DNA from: an uncultured Oscillospiraceae bacterium
Lineage (GTDB): Bacteria; Bacillota; Clostridia; Oscillospirales; Acutalibacteraceae
Length of the DNA stretch: 35,098 nt
Assembly (NCBI GenBank): GCA_949283785.1
Contig: CASDTR010000032.1
Coordinates: 1 to 35,098, forward strand
Direction of reading: 5' to 3'
Position 1 is the stretch's first letter. Every line of letters begins with the position of its first letter. Position numbers and translations under genes: made by a program. Shown piece by piece: positions 16,393 to 24,589 of this stretch. Below the pieces are notes generated by a model. That model saw nothing but the letters and a program-made list of their open reading frames with translations. It made no database searches and had not been told where the DNA came from.

Positions 16393-16744
16393 ATTTTCAC
16401 TTCCGAGATCATGTCGGTTTAATAACACATTGAACTGCAAAAAGAAACCTTCGTTTCGATTTCATTATCCCTTAGCTTAAACATACCATATTATACCACA
16501 TTTTTCCCGCTTCGTCAGCAGCGGGAGATTGGGCGGCGGAATTTATATGTAAAAACATATGAAGCGTAAAGCCGCACAGTACAAAATCGAAAGGCGCGAG
16601 GCTCAGCCCCACGCCTTTATTGAGCGCAGAGCCCTTTTACGGAAAGCGGGGCTTCTCATGGGACAGGTGTCCACCCCGCTGCAATGCGCTTGTTTTCTCC
16701 CCTTTCCATACTATGCGAAATGGGCTTTTGAGAAACTCGGCGCA

Positions 16745-16773
16745 TTGACTAAGAGGCGGCTCAATCGTATAAT
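16745..16773 (+). promoter_or_regulatory. Promoter of the nucleosidase gene
   Basis: TTGACT (16745-16750), 17 nt, then a perfect TATAAT (16768-16773). Transcription would begin near 16780, which supports the GTG at 16820 as the true start and rules out longer N-terminal extensions of that frame. Confidence 0.8.
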
Positions 16774-16819
16774 CTATTTAAATAATATCAACTATTTTAT
16801 CACTGAGGAGCTGATTAAA

Positions 16820-17536
16820 GTGACAAAAACTGTCGGAATAGCCTTTGCGGATTCAATGGAATACCTTCCATTTGAAAAATACGCGAAAAATAAAAATTTT
16901 GTTTCCGAAGAGCGCAGAGGCAACAAGTCCATCGAATTTACCCTTTCGGAAAACGGCCGCGCCTTAAAAATAATAGGCGTCGAGTGCGGCATAGGCAAAG
17001 TAAACGCCGCAAGCTGCGTATCCTTCCTCATAAGCGACGACAAAGCCGATTTCATACTCAACGCGGGCCTTTCGGGCGCCGTGACGGGCCTGAGAAAAGA
17101 GGATTTCGTAGCGGGAGAAAGCTACATCGAGTGCGACTTCGACCTCACCCCCCTCGGCCTTAAATTAGGGGAAAAGCCGGGACAGGATTTCGTATACGAA
17201 GCCGACAAAACCCTGCTGGAGCTCGTGACACAGAGCAAAGGCATCAAGACGGGAAGACTCGGCACGGGAGACCTCTTCCTGGCCGACGAGGAAAAGAAAA
17301 AATTCTTCCTCGAAACCTTCGGCATCTGCGCCTTCGATATGGAGACCGCCGCCATCGCCTCCGTCTGCCATAAGGCGAAGGTGCCCATGCTGTCCCTGAG
17401 AAAGATATCCGACGACGCGGGAGACGCCGCCTCCGACAGCTACCGCGAGATGAACGACAGAGCCGAGGACTCCCTTACAATGGTTCTCGATTCCCTTTTC
17501 TCAAGGATGCTCAAATGTGACGAAATCTGGAAGTGA
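16820..17536 (+). CDS. MTA/SAH nucleosidase-type purine nucleosidase
   Basis: Enzymes of this phosphorylase-superfamily fold split the glycosidic bond of methylthioadenosine, S-adenosylhomocysteine or related nucleosides. The 238-aa frame is counted from the GTG at 16820, which has GAGGAG about 9 nt upstream and a promoter ending at 16773. Motifs: GIGKVNAA (57-64), NAGLSGA (81-87) for substrate binding, DMETAAIA with Glu175 contacting the ribose, and KISDDAG with the catalytic Asp198. The N-terminal string FADSMEYLPFEKY replaces the usual AMEEE, so the exact substrate is uncertain. The Dabb gene follows 13 nt later and is probably co-transcribed. Confidence 0.82.
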   Translation: MTKTVGIAFADSMEYLPFEKYAKNKNFVSEERRGNKSIEFTLSENGRALKIIGVECGIGKVNAASCVSFLISDDKADFILNAGLSGAVTGLRKEDFVAGESYIECDFDLTPLGLKLGEKPGQDFVYEADKTLLELVTQSKGIKTGRLGTGDLFLADEEKKKFFLETFGICAFDMETAAIASVCHKAKVPMLSLRKISDDAGDAASDSYREMNDRAEDSLTMVLDSLFSRMLKCDEIWK

Positions 17537-17549
17537 GGAAAATCAAAAT

Positions 17550-17852
17550 ATGATAAAGCACATAGTAATGTGGAAATTCAGGGAAACCGCCGAGGGCTGC
17601 ACAAAGGATGAGAATATCGCAAAGGTCAAAGCCATGCTGGAAGCCCTTCCCGAAAAGATACCCTATATCAGAAAAATGGAGGTTAGGAAAAACATAAACC
17701 CCAAGGACACCAACTTCGACGCGGTGCTCATAAGCGAATTTGACTCCCTCGAGGATGTGGCCTCCTATACGGTACACCCTGCCCACAAGGAGATTTCCGC
17801 CTTTGTAAAGCTGGTGCGCGAAGGCAGGAGCGCCGTGGATTACGAGATTTGA
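17550..17852 (+). CDS. Dabb (stress-responsive alpha/beta barrel) domain protein
   Basis: The 100-aa protein starts MIKHIVMWKF, the hallmark opening of Dabb proteins, and has the matching late motif YTVHPAHKEI (about 78-87). Residues between form the expected helix-strand pattern. Dabb proteins are dimeric ferredoxin-like barrels; some are enzymes, most have no known role. The ATG at 17550 is chosen over an earlier in-frame codon inside the nucleosidase because GTGAGG precedes it and the family begins exactly here. It is probably co-transcribed with the nucleosidase; no biochemical link is evident. Confidence 0.88.
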   Translation: MIKHIVMWKFRETAEGCTKDENIAKVKAMLEALPEKIPYIRKMEVRKNINPKDTNFDAVLISEFDSLEDVASYTVHPAHKEISAFVKLVREGRSAVDYEI

Positions 17853-17857
17853 TTTTT

Positions 17858-17885
17858 AATTTGTAAACGATTTAATTTACAAATT
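17858..17885. promoter_or_regulatory. 28-bp inverted repeat upstream of the M28 promoter
   Basis: AATTTGTAAA (17858-17867) and TTTACAAATT (17876-17885) form a perfect 10-bp inverted repeat with an 8-nt spacer. It starts 5 nt after the Dabb stop and ends 12 nt before the -35 box at 17898. It could be a weak terminator (AT-only tail GTTTATTATAT) or a dimeric regulator site for the M28 pair. Confidence 0.5.
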
Positions 17886-17897
17886 GTTTATTATATC

Positions 17898-17926
17898 TCG
17901 ACACAAATTCCTTATTTTGATATAAT
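17898..17926 (+). promoter_or_regulatory. Promoter of the M28 peptidase pair
   Basis: TCGACA (17898-17903), 17 nt, then a perfect TATAAT (17921-17926), about 45 nt before the M28 start codon. AGGAAAGAG provides the ribosome site. Confidence 0.7.
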
Positions 17927-17971
17927 GCTTACGATAATATCTGCTTAACGCAGAGGAAAGAGAGTGAAAAA

Positions 17972-19219
17972 ATGAAAGCAAGCGAAAGCACAAAAAATTT
18001 CAGCTCAAAGCTGAAAGAAAACACCAATTACTGCCTGCGTGAAATTAAGCACATCTGCTCAAATTTCGACAAGCGTGGCTCGGGCTCTAAGGGCGAACGC
18101 CAGGCGCAGGAGTATATGGCAACCCGTCTTCAGGATTGGGCAGACGATGTGTCGATCGAAGAGTTTACTCTCCACCCCGCAGCGTTTATGGCCTGGGTCA
18201 TCATCTGCGGCATCGGTCTTATTGTATCGGTATTCCTTTACAATTTCGTATCTCCCCTTATCTCCATGATAATCCTGCTCCTGTGCGGGCTGAGCGTAAT
18301 TATGGAGTTCCTTATGTATAAGCAGTTCATTGACCCCTTCTTCCCCAAAAAGACCTCGGCCAATGTCGTCGCCGTGAGAAAGCCCAAAGGCGAGGTAAAG
18401 CGCCGCATAGTTTTCTCAGGTCACTGCGACGCGGCCCACGAGTGGTATTTCACCCACCTGGGCGGAGCGAAACTCCTTACGACGGTTATCGTAATCGGCT
18501 TCGCAAGCCTTATTTTCGCTATTGTAAGCTCGATTATAGCCGTGGCTCAGGGCAGCGTATTCGCCGCCCCCGTTGACGGCTTTGCCAAAACCCTCGGCAC
18601 AATTCAGTATTTCCTTATCCCCGTAGGCGTCATCGTCCTCTTCTTCACAAACTGGAAGCTGGTAGTTGACGGCGCTAACGATAACCTGACGGGCGTTGTG
18701 GGCTCAATGGCCGTACTCAAGTTCATGGCCGATAACGACATCCGTTTTGAAAACACAGAGGTCCGCGCAGTGCTCACAGGCTCCGAGGAAGCGGGCCTGA
18801 GAGGCGCAAAGGCTTACTCAAAGAAGCACCTCAAAGAGTGTCAGGAGATTGAAACCGCCTTTATCGGCCTCGAGACTTTCCGCGATTTCGAATATCTGGC
18901 GGTTTACAGCAGAGACATGACGGGCACCGTCAAGAACGACCCGAGAGTCTGCGCCCTTCTTAAAACCGCCGCCAAGGAAGCGGGACTTGACCTGCCCTAC
19001 AAGAGCGTTTTCTTCGGCTCATCAGACGCAGCGGCGGTTTCTCAGGCGGGCATCCCCGCCGCCACCCTCGCCTCCATGGACCCCGCCCCCGCCCGCTACT
19101 ACCACACCAGAACGGACACGGCGGACAACCTTGACTCAAAGACAATGCAGGCAGGACTTCACATAGCCCTTGAGGCCGCGTTCCTCTTTGATGAAAAAGG
19201 CCTTCAGGAAAATTATTGA
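17972..19219 (+). CDS. Membrane-embedded M28-family zinc metallopeptidase
   Basis: The 415-aa protein is an M28 (aminopeptidase-type) enzyme whose fold is interrupted by membrane segments. Hydrophobic segments lie at about 72-115 (two) and 167-226 (two), inserted before and after the first metal ligand. Ligands and catalysts: His151 in SGHCDA, Asp237 in GANDNLTG, the Glu272/Glu273 pair in TGSEEAGLRG, a probable Glu301 in GLETF where Asp is more usual, and His378 in YYHTRTDTADNLD. The substrate is unknown. The next gene, 17 nt downstream, is a paralogue that has lost these residues, suggesting a heteromeric membrane complex. Confidence 0.85.
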   Translation: MKASESTKNFSSKLKENTNYCLREIKHICSNFDKRGSGSKGERQAQEYMATRLQDWADDVSIEEFTLHPAAFMAWVIICGIGLIVSVFLYNFVSPLISMIILLLCGLSVIMEFLMYKQFIDPFFPKKTSANVVAVRKPKGEVKRRIVFSGHCDAAHEWYFTHLGGAKLLTTVIVIGFASLIFAIVSSIIAVAQGSVFAAPVDGFAKTLGTIQYFLIPVGVIVLFFTNWKLVVDGANDNLTGVVGSMAVLKFMADNDIRFENTEVRAVLTGSEEAGLRGAKAYSKKHLKECQEIETAFIGLETFRDFEYLAVYSRDMTGTVKNDPRVCALLKTAAKEAGLDLPYKSVFFGSSDAAAVSQAGIPAATLASMDPAPARYYHTRTDTADNLDSKTMQAGLHIALEAAFLFDEKGLQENY

Positions 19220-19236
19220 TTTGACGGTGAAATAAT

Positions 19237-20373
19237 ATGAGCATATCCCCGCAGATTACCGACTTCGTACTCAAAGGGATAAAGCACACCGAGAATAAAA
19301 CCGAAAATTCCGGCTCCGGCAAAAGCCGCGGGCCGGAATTTTATAAATACTTCTCCCGTGAGCTCTCCCAGTGGTGCGACAGCGTCGGACACCATGAAAA
19401 AGACATAATATGCAGCATCTCACAGGCAGGCTCCGTTATAGTTTTTATGATATTTTCCTTTTTATCTCTTGTGCCCTTCATTACGAGAGGCTCCCAAAAA
19501 ATCGGTGCCGCCCTCGCCCTGCTGTTCCCTATCTTCATCCTCCTCGCTCTGGCTGCCGTATACCGCGGTGACGGACTCAAAGGCCTTTTCACCGTTACCG
19601 AAAGCCTTCACACCGTTGTGGGAATAAGGGACTGCAAAAATGAAGCAAAGAAAAGGCTCATACTTGTCTGTTCCTCGGGAGGAGAGAAGGAGAAAAAGCA
19701 CTCCTCCCTGTCCGACAGGATTTTCGTAACGTGTCTGGCTGTTTCAGCTTTCGGAGCCGTGTTTTCCCTCATAACGGTCATAATCGGAGCCGCGGAAGGC
19801 TTCGGGGATTTCAGCTTCAGAGCGGCCCCCTTCCTGCCCCTGTTTATAATTTTCTACACTGTTTCCCTCATAATGTGGAACAAGCGGGAAAGAGCGGAGA
19901 AATCGGGAACCTCCTCCTGCTTCTGCCTTGACGGAGTTTTGAGAAGCCTTGCGGAGGAGGGCATACGCTTTGACGACACTCAGGTTTACTGCGTTATAAG
20001 CGAAGGGGGAAAGCCCGGAATGGCCGCCGCCGCAAAGACCCTGCGGGAGGAATTTCCCTTCGGCGGAGATACGGCCCTTATAGCGGCGGATATAGACGCC
20101 CCCTTCCCTGTGTCGGCGGTGTCGGCCCCCGGGTCGGAGCAGAAGTGGCAGCAGGTGATAAACGATTCCTGCGCGGGACTTAAAAAATCCTCGGACCCCT
20201 CGTCGGCGGGTATTCTCAAATTCTTTTCGGGATTTAAAAACAAAAGCGCCCTTATCGCTTCCCCCGCCTTTTCACAGGCCGCTTTCGGCAAGGAGGAAAA
20301 GGAGCGCCTTGAATCCGTCATGGAGTTTATGAGAAAAGCCGCCCTCATATACGGCGGGTATGAAGAAAGCTGA
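19237..20373 (+). CDS. Catalytically dead paralogue of the adjacent M28 membrane peptidase
   Basis: The 378-aa protein has the same layout as its neighbour: a short soluble start, membrane segments at about 63-108 and 162-213, and a C-terminal soluble domain. The aligned landmarks are degenerate. SGHCDA becomes VCSSGGEK, GANDNLTG becomes SGTSSCFCLDG, and TGSEEAGLRG becomes SEGGKPGMAA, so His, Asp and the Glu pair are all gone. The stretch EEGIRFDDTQV still matches DNDIRFENTEV of the active protein. It is co-transcribed (17-nt gap) and has an intact frame, which argues for a retained non-catalytic role such as partner, inhibitor or substrate adaptor. A terminator follows. Confidence 0.75.
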   Translation: MSISPQITDFVLKGIKHTENKTENSGSGKSRGPEFYKYFSRELSQWCDSVGHHEKDIICSISQAGSVIVFMIFSFLSLVPFITRGSQKIGAALALLFPIFILLALAAVYRGDGLKGLFTVTESLHTVVGIRDCKNEAKKRLILVCSSGGEKEKKHSSLSDRIFVTCLAVSAFGAVFSLITVIIGAAEGFGDFSFRAAPFLPLFIIFYTVSLIMWNKRERAEKSGTSSCFCLDGVLRSLAEEGIRFDDTQVYCVISEGGKPGMAAAAKTLREEFPFGGDTALIAADIDAPFPVSAVSAPGSEQKWQQVINDSCAGLKKSSDPSSAGILKFFSGFKNKSALIASPAFSQAAFGKEEKERLESVMEFMRKAALIYGGYEES

Positions 20374-20403
20374 AATGCGAATATAACGTATAAAAGTTTA
20401 CGC

Positions 20404-20434
20404 CCCTTCCCGTTTCGGGAAGGGACGTTTTTTA
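20404..20434 (+). terminator. Terminator of the M28 pair (convergent with mrp)
   Basis: A perfect 9-bp stem CCCTTCCCG/CGGGAAGGG (20404-20412 with 20416-20424) with a TTT loop is followed by ACGTTTTTTATAA. It may also serve the mrp transcript arriving from the right. Confidence 0.9.
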
Positions 20435-20474
20435 TAAACAGCTTTGCTTGCTTTTATATTTATTTTTAATTTTC

Positions 20475-21308
20475 TCAGCCGAGAATCTCCATGATCTTCT
20501 TTGCGGCCTCGTTTATCTGAGGCGCTTCGGCAAGCTCAACGGCTCCCTTATCCACAAGAGCGGCATTCTGAGGATTCAGTGGAAGCTTCGCAAGTACGGG
20601 CACTCCCAGAGCGTCCGCAACCTGCTGCACCTTGCTCTCGCCGAAAATTGCGTGCTCCTTGCCGCAGTCGGGGCAGACAAAGCCGCTCATGTTTTCTACG
20701 ATTCCGAGAACAGGCACATCCATCATCTGAGCCATGTTGTACGCCTTTTTGACTATCATCGTCACAAGGTCCTGGGGAGTTGTGACAACTACGATGCCGT
20801 CAACGGGAAGGGACTGTAACACTGTCAGGGGCACGTCTCCTGTTCCGGGAGGCATATCCACAAACATGTAATCAACCTCGCCCCACACAACGTCGCTCCA
20901 GAACTGCTTTATAACTCCCGAAATGACGGGACCTCTCCAGACAACGGGCTGGTCATCCTTTTCGAGAAGGAGATTTATGGACATGACCTTTATGCCCGTT
21001 TTGCTCTCACTTGGCATAAGTCCCATTTCGTTGCCTACGGCTTTATCATGGATACCGAAAGCCATCGGTACCGACGGGCCCGTAACGTCCGCGTCAAGGA
21101 CGGCGGTCTGCTTTCCCATATTCTGCACGGCGCAGGCCAGCATTGAAGTTACAAGAGATTTGCCTACGCCTCCCTTGCCGCTCACAACGCCTATTACATG
21201 CTTTACCTGACTGTACTGATTTGGGGGCGCCATAAAGTCGCGCTTGTCGCAGTTTGCGGAACAGCTTGAACAATCCCCCGAACATGATGATTTTGTCTCT
21301 TCACTCAT
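20475..21308 (-). CDS. mrp: Mrp/NBP35-family Fe-S cluster carrier ATPase
   Basis: Mrp/ApbC/NBP35 proteins bind a transferable [4Fe-4S] cluster and assist Fe-S enzyme maturation. The frame has an N-terminal Cys cluster (CSGDCSSCSANC, about 9-20) as in Nbp35. It is followed by the deviant Walker A GVVSGKGGVGKS, a DADVTGPS switch, FVDMPPGTGD and the cluster-binding CPDC near 210. The start at 21308 is favoured over an ATG at 21317, which sits directly against the ribosome site. It is the last gene of the radical SAM / CPBP / tadA / mrp run, where a Fe-S carrier could supply the radical SAM enzyme. Confidence 0.93.
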   Translation of the reverse strand: MSEETKSSCSGDCSSCSANCDKRDFMAPPNQYSQVKHVIGVVSGKGGVGKSLVTSMLACAVQNMGKQTAVLDADVTGPSVPMAFGIHDKAVGNEMGLMPSESKTGIKVMSINLLLEKDDQPVVWRGPVISGVIKQFWSDVVWGEVDYMFVDMPPGTGDVPLTVLQSLPVDGIVVVTTPQDLVTMIVKKAYNMAQMMDVPVLGIVENMSGFVCPDCGKEHAIFGESKVQQVADALGVPVLAKLPLNPQNAALVDKGAVELAEAPQINEAAKKIMEILG

Positions 21309-21349
21309 TTTGCTCATCTCTTTCTAAACGCCTTTCGGCTTTTGTTGTC

Positions 21350-21835
21350 TCATTTTTTCGGCTGCCATTTCTCCCTGCCCTTGCGGCTTTCACGCATACG
21401 GGAAAAGAAGTCTTTAAGCAGCCCCGAACACTCTTCCTCCATAAATCCTCCCTCAACGGGTGGCTTATGGTTATAGGGTAGCTCAAAAAGATTTATAACC
21501 GAGCCGCACGAGCCCGCCTTGGGGTCGTAGGCTCCGAAAATCACACGCCTTATGCGTGAGTTAATTATGGCTCCCGCGCACATGGGACAGGGCTCCAGCG
21601 TCACATAGATTTCACATTCCCACAGCCGCCAGCCGCCTAAATTACGGCAGGCGTTCTCTATGGCCTCGATTTCCGCATGGGCCGTGGCGCTTTTATCTTT
21701 CTCCCTGCGGTTTCTGCCCTCGCCCACTATCTCGCCGTTTCTTACAACTACGGCTCCCACGGGAACCTCCCCTTCAAGAGCGGAGAGGCGGGCAAGGTTC
21801 AGGGCCGCTTCCATAAAAATTCCGTCCTGCTCCAT
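21350..21835 (-). CDS. tadA: tRNA-specific adenosine deaminase
   Basis: TadA deaminates A34 of tRNA-Arg(ACG) to inosine. Zinc and catalytic residues are visible: His53 and Glu55 in TAHAEIEAIE, and Cys83/Cys86 in EPCPMCAGAI. The string VPVGAVVV near residue 25 is typical of the family's substrate pocket, as is FGAYDPKAGSCGS. The 161-aa length is normal. It starts 7 nt after the CPBP gene on the minus strand and is probably co-transcribed with it. Confidence 0.95.
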   Translation of the reverse strand: MEQDGIFMEAALNLARLSALEGEVPVGAVVVRNGEIVGEGRNRREKDKSATAHAEIEAIENACRNLGGWRLWECEIYVTLEPCPMCAGAIINSRIRRVIFGAYDPKAGSCGSVINLFELPYNHKPPVEGGFMEEECSGLLKDFFSRMRESRKGREKWQPKK

Positions 21836-21842
21836 TTCGGCC

Positions 21843-22979
21843 TCATGTAAGCTTGAAGGACTGGAGAGTGGACAAAATCATCAGGAACAGCGCCGCCAGC
21901 AGAGGCGGGGTGCCGATAAATATCTTCCTCTTCTTTCTTTCGGAAAGCTCCGTTCCCGCAACGGGTATGCGCACTCTGTCCTTTGTTGAAAAATACAAAA
22001 CGGTACAGATAAGTCCTGCGGCTATAAGGAAAATCGAATAGAGGATATACACCATATTGAAAGTCGCATCACTCATATTGCTGCTCGCAACGTCCAGCAC
22101 CGCAGATACGAAATTGTTGAAAAAGTGGATTATTATACCCGTCCACATGGAGCCCGTGACAACTACCGCGTAGCCGATTACGATGCCCACGATAAAGGCG
22201 AACACCGCCTGCACGGCGTTGCCGTGCATAAGTCCGAAAACGAGGGCCGACATAACTATTGCAAATTTATCGCCGTATTTTCTAAGGGGCTGCATTATGA
22301 CCCCTCTGAAAGCGAATTCCTCGGTCATAGCGGGGACAACGGAAATATATATGATATAAAGTATCTTTCCGAGCACCGTCTCGGGAGACGAATAGTCGGG
22401 AGAAACCATTTCGAGGCCCCCCGCGCTGAGGATAGCCGCGAGAATTACCACCACATAGTTCGCCAGAAATGAGCCTGTTATGCCCATTACGATAAGCAGG
22501 CCAAAGGAGCGCTTATTGTGGGGCCTGCAATAGGGCAGCGCAAAGGCGGTTCTCTTTCTAAGAGCATAGCAGCTTATGATAAACGGCACCCCTATAAACA
22601 GCAGTGAGGTAAGTATATCATAACCGATCTCAAAAAGCTCGCTGGAATTGTAGGCTTCCCTGAAGCCGGGGATATATCCCGCAAGGCTCAGCAGGAAGCT
22701 CACCACAAAGGCCAGCAATACCCCGATTCCGGACCAGATGCTTATGGTCCTTATACCTGCCCTTTCCCTCTTCATCCTAGGCGTTTCTATCTTCATGTAG
22801 CCCGGGCTGGGACGGTAACCTCCGCCGTAGCCGTATTGGGGCTGATTGGTGCCGTAATTTCCGCTGTTATAGTTGTATCCGTATCCTCCGGAATTGCCTC
22901 CCGGATTATTATAACCGTATCCGTTCCCGTTATTTTCGGAACCGTAATATCCGTTTTGATTGTTGTTCAAGCCAATCAC
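21843..22979 (-). CDS. CPBP intramembrane metalloprotease with Asn/Gly/Tyr-rich N-terminus
   Basis: The 378-aa protein has about eight membrane segments and a C-terminal CPBP (CAAX protease / bacteriocin-immunity) domain. Glu220-Glu221 and Arg225 in MTEEFAFRG, His252 in FGLMHGN and His285 with Asn288/289 in HFFNNF form the usual glutamate/His active site. Such proteins cut prenylated or other membrane peptides, or give self-immunity to bacteriocins. Its first 60 residues are a low-complexity Asn/Gly/Tyr tract, unusual for the family and facing the cytoplasm if the first helix is at 80. It follows the radical SAM gene by 34 nt. Confidence 0.85.
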   Translation of the reverse strand: MIGLNNNQNGYYGSENNGNGYGYNNPGGNSGGYGYNYNSGNYGTNQPQYGYGGGYRPSPGYMKIETPRMKRERAGIRTISIWSGIGVLLAFVVSFLLSLAGYIPGFREAYNSSELFEIGYDILTSLLFIGVPFIISCYALRKRTAFALPYCRPHNKRSFGLLIVMGITGSFLANYVVVILAAILSAGGLEMVSPDYSSPETVLGKILYIIYISVVPAMTEEFAFRGVIMQPLRKYGDKFAIVMSALVFGLMHGNAVQAVFAFIVGIVIGYAVVVTGSMWTGIIIHFFNNFVSAVLDVASSNMSDATFNMVYILYSIFLIAAGLICTVLYFSTKDRVRIPVAGTELSERKKRKIFIGTPPLLAALFLMILSTLQSFKLT

Positions 22980-23013
22980 CTCTTCTGGTTATTACGCCGC
23001 ATAAAATTCAGAA

Positions 23014-24462
23014 TCAGCTCTCTTCCTGCTCTGCGGCAGCCTTTGCGGCCGCCTCCGCCCTTCCCTCGGGGGTATCGCGGTAATACTGGGTCTTTGGCTT
23101 GGGATGAGGCCTTGACGCCCAAATCCTCTCTGCTTCGGGAGCCCACGCCTTGGCAAATTTTTCGCATTTGGCGCACAGCACATCCACTTCCTCGGGGCAC
23201 ACAAGATCTGTAGACTTGGCCCCCGTCTCCTTGACCATTTTCCTGAGATACTCGGGGTTCTCAAGCATGGGACAAGGTCTGAGATGATTGTCGTTAAAGG
23301 GCTGGTTCTTGTAGTATGCCTGGAAAAGAGGATTTTTAAGGGCCTCTATAAGGGTATGGGTCCTGATGTTTGAGTCGGAATAGTGGATAAATACGCAGGG
23401 CTCTATGTCTCCCGCGGAGTTAATATGGAAATAGTTTCTGCCGCCCGCTATGCAGCCGCCCACATATTCGGCGTCGTCCTGGAAATCGAATACAAATATG
23501 GGCTTGCCCTTGTGAGGATCCCTCATCTGCTTCATCCAGGCGTACATATGCTCTCTCTGGGCGGGAGTGGGTATGAGCTCGGGCACGGCTCCGCTGCCCA
23601 CGGGCATATAGTTAAAGTAAAATCCGAATTTTACGCCCTTGGAAATCATAAGGTCGATAAACTCCTCGGAAGTCACCGTATCGACATTTGCGCTCGTATA
23701 GCAAACGGACATACCGAAGATGCAGCCGTTTTTCTTGAGAAGATCCATGGCCGCGATGCTCTTCTGGTAAACTCCTTCGCCTCTGCGGGCGTCGTTGGTC
23801 TCCTCGGTTCCCTCAATGCTTATGGCAAGGGAAAGGTTACCCACTCTCTTCATATCTTCGCAGAATTTCTGGTCCACAAGGGTGGCGTTGGTGTAGGCTA
23901 GGAACACGCAGTCGGGATTGTTTTCGCAAAGCTCGATAATATCGTCCTTGCGTATAAGGGGCTCTCCGCCCGTAAGCATATAAACATGGGTACCCATGGC
24001 CTTGCCCTGGGAGACAATGCTCGCCATCTCCTCGTTTGAAAGGCTCTGCTTGTGGCCGTATTCCGCTGACCAGCAGCCCTTGCACTTTAAGTTGCAGGCG
24101 CTGGTGGGGTCGAAGAGGATTATCCACGGAATGTTGCAGCCGTATTTCTCCCTGTTCTCACGCACCGCCTTGGTGCCCGTAAATCCCGCTCCGAGACCGA
24201 GGGCGATACCCACCTTTTTCAGTGTGTCGTGGTCCGTATCCTTAATTATGTTAAGGCCGAACTGCCTCCATACGTTTTCGGGATCTCTCGCTCCCTGCCT
24301 GATAGCTTCAACGTACTTCTTAGGGAACACACGTCCGCCGAGAGTCGTCACCGTATCCACTATTTTGAGAAAATTTTTCTCGGGATCCCTGTCGATATAT
24401 TTAAGGATTCTGTCAACTAAAACGCCGACAGCAGCCTGCTGCATTTTTTCTTTCGCTTTCAT
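23014..24462 (-). CDS. Radical SAM protein with a Cys-rich, SPASM-like C-terminal region
   Basis: A 482-aa frame is taken from the ATG at 24462, which has GGTGAT 4 nt upstream; GTG/ATG codons at 24471 and 24468 are alternatives. The radical SAM cluster is CNLKCKGC (cysteines at about 123, 127 and 130), followed by the LTGGEPL SAM motif and SIEGTEETNDARRGEG. A GGCIAGGRNYFHINSAGDIEPCVF segment and later CP and CAKC motifs form a SPASM-like auxiliary Fe-S region, as in peptide- or protein-modifying enzymes. About 100 residues precede the core. I see no precursor peptide nearby, so the substrate is unknown. The C-terminal 25 residues are Ala/Glu-rich. Confidence 0.88.
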   Translation of the reverse strand: MKAKEKMQQAAVGVLVDRILKYIDRDPEKNFLKIVDTVTTLGGRVFPKKYVEAIRQGARDPENVWRQFGLNIIKDTDHDTLKKVGIALGLGAGFTGTKAVRENREKYGCNIPWIILFDPTSACNLKCKGCWSAEYGHKQSLSNEEMASIVSQGKAMGTHVYMLTGGEPLIRKDDIIELCENNPDCVFLAYTNATLVDQKFCEDMKRVGNLSLAISIEGTEETNDARRGEGVYQKSIAAMDLLKKNGCIFGMSVCYTSANVDTVTSEEFIDLMISKGVKFGFYFNYMPVGSGAVPELIPTPAQREHMYAWMKQMRDPHKGKPIFVFDFQDDAEYVGGCIAGGRNYFHINSAGDIEPCVFIHYSDSNIRTHTLIEALKNPLFQAYYKNQPFNDNHLRPCPMLENPEYLRKMVKETGAKSTDLVCPEEVDVLCAKCEKFAKAWAPEAERIWASRPHPKPKTQYYRDTPEGRAEAAAKAAAEQEES

Positions 24463-24499
24463 ATTCATCACCCAAAATCTACTTTAACTTATCCTTAAT

Positions 24500-24528
24500 A
24501 TAATATTACATCCGTCCCTCTAAGTCAA
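24500..24528 (-). promoter_or_regulatory. Promoter of the radical SAM / CPBP / tadA / mrp run
   Basis: On the minus strand -35 TTGACT (24528-24523), exactly 17 nt, then -10 TATTAT (24505-24500), about 35 nt before the radical SAM start. Confidence 0.7.
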
Positions 24529-24589
24529 TTCAAAAGATTGCCTCATATGTTTATACATTGTTAATTTATTGTAAAGAAAAACTCCCGAT

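Noticed and set aside
16559-16819. N-terminal extension of the nucleosidase frame
   Set aside because: A strong promoter (16745-16773) lies inside it, and the GTG at 16820 has a good ribosome site and matches the family N-terminus.
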